Below, one piece after another: positions 28,680-29,344 of a stretch of 29,344 nt of DNA. The notes beneath the pieces are model-generated. The model did not search any database, was not told where the DNA came from, and saw nothing but the letters and a program-made list of their open reading frames with translations. Origin of the DNA: a virus; IMG/VR virus record IMGVR_UViG_3300027865_000030, positions 1 to 29,344 of that record; one strand, given 5' to 3'. Made by a program: the position numbers and the translations under genes. The first letter of the stretch is position 1; the number at the start of each line of letters is the position of its first letter.

Positions 28680-29014
28680 CAACCGCAAATCCTTCTTTCT
28701 GGTATTTGATAAGAAGGCATTTTTGTAGGCAAGTCTGTAAAATTATCAAATATATTCTTACCTGGCATGAGTTGTTCCGATTGTTCAAACATATCAAAAA
28801 ATTCTTGAGGGGCTTTTTTAAATTGTGACAGAGCGACTATGCCTGCCTCTAAGTTAATAATAATATTAGACACAAAAACTCTCTCGAACGCTTCTTGTGC
28901 TTCTTTTTGAGTCTTTCCTTGTGCTACAATGTCATATTCTAAGCATTGAGCTACCCAAAAATATCCCCTTTTAAGAAACAATACTCTTAACGCTAAAGCG
29001 CCTTGATTGGACAT
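28679..29014 (-). CDS. HicB-like antitoxin-type protein
   Basis: 111 residues. W-V-A-Q-C-L-E-Y-D-I-V-A-Q-G-K-T-Q-K-E-A-Q-E-A-F (about 20-43) is the partial RNase H-like fold of HicB. The C-terminal half has P-Q-E-F-F-D-M-F-E-Q-S-E-Q-L-M-P-G and R-R-I-C-G, with no HTH. First gene of a two-gene unit; GGAGG site before the ATG. Confidence 0.65.
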   Translation of the reverse strand: MSNQGALALRVLFLKRGYFWVAQCLEYDIVAQGKTQKEAQEAFERVFVSNIIINLEAGIVALSQFKKAPQEFFDMFEQSEQLMPGKNIFDNFTDLPTKMPSYQIPERRICG

Positions 29015-29066
29015 GGAATTTCCTCCTTAAACAAATAATAGACAATCATGATGATTTATGCAAGTA

Positions 29067-29344
29067 TTATATCATAAAATGAACTTTTCGTTTCCCACTA
29101 CCTATTAATGGGACTTTACGTAATTCTTTATTTATCTCTTGAACTGCTGTTGAAATACCTATTAATGAACTTATTAAAGTACCTGCATCAACCTCCGACA
29201 AGTCCCCATCTAGCTTAACTTTAAATTCGGGTAGTGGGTCAGTTTGAAACCTGCCCCTCTTGACATGCGATACCGCTCTGGTATACTCAAGGTATGATAA
29301 AGAAAAAACTCCCAGCCGATTTGAACCAAAAAGCTTTTGCCATT
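29067..29344 (-). CDS. Partial or broken gene at the right edge, start not found
   Basis: The frame is open from the edge to TAA 29067-29069. The convincing part is below about 29250: F-K-V-K-L-D-G-D-L-S-E-V-D-A-G-T-L-I-S-S-L, then T-A-V-Q-E-I-N-K-E-L, which resembles a small bacterial protein group. It then ends early (K-V-H-F-M-I). No ATG, GTG or TTG is in frame near an AAGAGGGG site, and the upper part overlaps a rightward promoter, so the gene may be frame-broken at its start. Confidence 0.35.
   Translation of the reverse strand, partial: WQKLFGSNRLGVFSLSYLEYTRAVSHVKRGRFQTDPLPEFKVKLDGDLSEVDAGTLISSLIGISTAVQEINKELRKVPLIGSGKRKVHFMI
29260..29287 (+). promoter_or_regulatory. Rightward promoter resembling the early promoter
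   Basis: TTGACA (29260-29265), a 16-base spacer, TATACT (29282-29287). It shares with 19446-19474 the order TTGACA, four bases, ATACCGCT, two to three bases, GGTATACT, so the same regulator may bind both. Confidence 0.6.
29294..29344 (+). CDS. Start of a rightward gene leaving the window
   Basis: 17 codons starting M-I-K-K-K-L-P-A-D-L-N-Q-K-A-F-A-I after the promoter. The L-P-x-D-x-N-x-x-A-F-A-I pattern looks like the start of small conserved proteins. The ATG coincides with the expected transcription start, and AAGG is too close for a normal ribosome site, so a leaderless message is possible. Confidence 0.4.
   Translation, partial: MIKKKLPADLNQKAFAI

Overview
The window is most of the genome of a myovirus-like (contractile-tailed) phage or prophage, with a short degraded accessory region at its right end. 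The virion genes form a recognisable cassette of DUF-type families: DUF1073-type portal, Mu F-like minor head protein, DUF2213 protease/scaffold, gp24-type cement, DUF2184 capsid, DUF4054 connector, DUF3383 sheath and DUF3277 tube. The host is probably Gram-negative. That rests only on weak context (P63C-type and HicB-type genes, T7-lysozyme-like amidase, Com-like zinc ribbon). No integrase, tRNA or attachment site is visible, so prophage versus free phage is open.

Layout. Minus strand, 1-18748: late genes in transcription order TerL (split in two frames), portal, a block of appendage-like genes (12053-15610), an Acb2-type anti-CBASS protein (11509-11736), small genes, the F-like head protein, protease/scaffold, cement, capsid, connector and neck proteins, sheath, tube, a frameshifting tail chaperone and the start of the tape measure, which leaves the window. 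18748-19255: an XRE regulator and a truncated YopX-type gene, transcribed leftward from a leader that can form a pseudoknot-like RNA. 19281-19476: a divergent control region with two sigma70-type promoters and a perfect inverted-repeat operator on the rightward one. 19518-22704: rightward early genes, interrupted by the leftward small terminase candidate (20245-20718). Within this stretch a 116-bp promoter module occurs twice, 1020 bp apart, and encloses a protein resembling the CRISPR ring nuclease Csx3/Crn3. 22690-26566: leftward ParB-methyltransferase, small membrane proteins and a T7-lysozyme-like amidase, from a strong promoter at 26538-26566. 26600-29344: two perfect 113-bp tandem repeats each carrying a terminator, a Com-like zinc ribbon, an IS1595-type transposase remnant, a truncated P63C-type gene and a HicB-like pair.

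Biology. Two genes point to the same theme, defeating immunity that signals with cyclic nucleotides. Acb2 sequesters CBASS messengers and is placed with the late genes. The Csx3-like protein, which would act on type III CRISPR cyclic oligoadenylate, is placed with the early genes. The second assignment is inference from motif resemblance, and one usually conserved Asp is missing. Several small genes and TerL are read in two frames at or beside homopolymers. These may be programmed frameshifts, decay or sequencing indels and need read-level checking; the tail-chaperone case is almost certainly programmed.
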